Shown: piece by piece, positions 10,506 through 11,675 of the stretch
Position numbering within the stretch: position 1 is the first letter of the stretch
How the letters are laid out: every line of letters begins with the position of its first letter
Assembly: GCA_015494165.1 (NCBI GenBank)
Contig: WGBS01000069.1
Span: 1 to 11,675, forward strand
Length of the DNA stretch: 11,675 nt
Origin: Gammaproteobacteria bacterium
GTDB taxonomy: Bacteria; Pseudomonadota; Gammaproteobacteria; S144-34
Reading direction: 5' to 3'
Program-made: the position numbers and the translations under genes
The notes under the pieces: generated by a model
What the model saw: the letters and a program-made list of their open reading frames with translations, nothing else
The model's database searches: none
What the model was told of the DNA's origin: nothing

Positions 10506-11675
10506 ATGCGCATCGGCGATCCGGCCATCGTCACGGCCTTCGCGCTCTACCTCGTGGCGATGCTCGCCATCGGCGCGTGGGCCTGGCGGCGCACGCGCGA
10601 CCTCGCCGACTACCTGCTGGGTGGCCGGCGCCTGGGGCGCTGGGTGACGGCGCTCTCGGCCGAGGCCTCCGACATGAGCGGCTGGCTGCTGCTCGGCCTG
10701 CCGGGCTACGCCTACGCCGCGGGGCTCGAGGCGGGATGGATCGCCCTCGGCTTGCTCGCCGGCACCTGGCTCAACTGGCGGCTGCTCGCCGCGCGGCTGC
10801 GCGAGGCGACGGCGGCGCACGGGGCGCTGACGCTGCCCGAGTTCCTCGCCGCGCGCCTCGGGGGCGGGCGGGCCCTGCGCGTGGTGGCGGCGGTCTTCAT
10901 CCTCTTTTTCTTCACGCTCTACACGGCCTCGGGGCTCGCGGCCGGCGGCAAGCTGTTCGAGAGCGTCTTCGGGCTGCCCTACGCGCAGGCCGTGCTCGCG
11001 GGCTGTCTCGTCATCATCGCCTATACCCTCGCCGGCGGCTTCCTCGCCGTCTCCTGGACCGACGTGGTGCAGGGGCTGCTGATGCTGGCGGCGCTCATCG
11101 CCGCTCCGCTCGTCGCCATCGCCGCGCAGGGCGGCTGGGAGGCGACGCTCGCGGCGGTGGCGGCGCGCGATCCCGCGCTGCTGGATCCGCTCTCACGCGG
11201 CGGCGAGCCGCTCGGTGCCGTGGCGCTGCTCTCGCTGCTCGCCTGGGGCCTCGGCTACTTCGGCCAGCCGCACATCCTCGCGCGCTTCATGGCCGTGCGC
11301 GACGCGGGCGAGCTCGCGCCCGCGCGGCGCATCGCCGTCGGCTGGGTGACGCTCACGCTGGGCGGCGCGGTGCTCGTCGGGCTGGCCGGCATCGGCTACC
11401 TGGACCCGCCGCTCGCCGGCGCCGACACCGAGAAGGTCTTCCTGCGCCTCGTGCAGGCGGTGTTCCACCCCTTCGTCGCCGGCATCCTGCTCGCCGCGGT
11501 GCTCGCCGCCATCATGAGCACGGCCGACTCCCAGCTCCTGGTCGCCGCCTCGGCGCTGACCGAGGACCTCTACCGCGGCCTCGTGCGCCCGCGGGCCGGG
11601 GAGCGCGAGCTGGTGTGGATGGGGCGCGCGACCGTGGCCGGCGTCGCCGGCGTCGCCACCGCCTTTGCCCTCGAC
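10506..11675 (+). CDS. putP: Sodium/proline symporter PutP (3' end outside window)
   Basis: This is an inner-membrane SSS-family carrier that imports proline with Na+. The 390 visible codons cover about four fifths of a normal PutP (close to 500 aa), with no stop before the window edge. The PutP signature SAEASDMSGWLLLGLPGYAY (51-70) includes the Na+-site residues Asp56 and Ser58. TLPEF, FFFTLYTASG, GGFLAVSWTDVVQG, WGLGYFGQPHILARFMAV and AAIMSTADSQLLV follow in the family order. Multiple hydrophobic segments are evident. The start ATG is preceded by AGGA. The gene reads divergently from acuI. The Glu at 53 replaces the Gly I recall in the E. coli protein. Confidence 0.95.
   Translation, partial: MRIGDPAIVTAFALYLVAMLAIGAWAWRRTRDLADYLLGGRRLGRWVTALSAEASDMSGWLLLGLPGYAYAAGLEAGWIALGLLAGTWLNWRLLAARLREATAAHGALTLPEFLAARLGGGRALRVVAAVFILFFFTLYTASGLAAGGKLFESVFGLPYAQAVLAGCLVIIAYTLAGGFLAVSWTDVVQGLLMLAALIAAPLVAIAAQGGWEATLAAVAARDPALLDPLSRGGEPLGAVALLSLLAWGLGYFGQPHILARFMAVRDAGELAPARRIAVGWVTLTLGGAVLVGLAGIGYLDPPLAGADTEKVFLRLVQAVFHPFVAGILLAAVLAAIMSTADSQLLVAASALTEDLYRGLVRPRAGERELVWMGRATVAGVAGVATAFALD

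Noticed and set aside
1..11675. Insertion sequences, tRNA or rRNA genes, and phage attachment sites
   Set aside because: No transposase or integrase motifs, no tRNA cloverleaf and no rRNA-like stretch were noticed on either strand.

Overview
The window is very GC-rich bacterial chromosomal DNA, densely packed with genes that often overlap by a few bases. The gene set (group 3b NiFe hydrogenase, an RluA-family synthase, a MetX-family acyltransferase, AcuI/YhdH, PutP) fits a high-GC proteobacterium. My best guess is a gammaproteobacterium of the sulfur- or hydrogen-oxidising kind, but no marker gene settles this.

Layout. (1) 1-447, + strand: a tandem repeat array whose units are small ORFs (43, 51 and 43 aa, plus the end of one more). 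They are joined end to end by GTGA overlaps, and the last is joined by ATGA to hydG. (2) 444-4202, + strand: gamma, delta and alpha subunits of a cytoplasmic bidirectional NAD(P)-linked NiFe hydrogenase (hydG, hydD, hydA). A minus-strand TumE-type toxin-antitoxin module (1350-1993) splits the operon between hydG and hydD, with a near-perfect 24-bp palindrome at its promoter. The beta subunit gene usually precedes hydG and is not in the window. (3) 4194-5123, minus: an RluA-family pseudouridine synthase that overlaps the hydA stop. (4) 5373-6329, +: a zinc-free MDR oxidoreductase. (5) 6388-7048, minus: a vapBC toxin-antitoxin pair. (6) 9301-7135, minus: a MetX-family acyltransferase, then a second array of the same small-ORF repeats, then an unknown 112-aa protein, then a small lipoprotein, all in one apparently coupled transcription unit. 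(7) 9423-10424, minus: acuI/yhdH. (8) 10506 to the window end, +: putP, cut off by the window edge.

The most unusual content is the pair of repeat arrays. Each unit has a conserved 78-102 nt block and a variable segment that is exactly 50 nt in five units and 51 nt in one. Each unit carries a Shine-Dalgarno and start codon and ends on the start codon of the next. Both arrays sit at gene-gene junctions and keep the reading frame into the neighbouring genes, so they look like inserts that preserve translational coupling. The two arrays lie in opposite orientation on either side of about 7.25 kb. I do not recognise them as a described family. The peptide-level evidence is suggestive rather than decisive.
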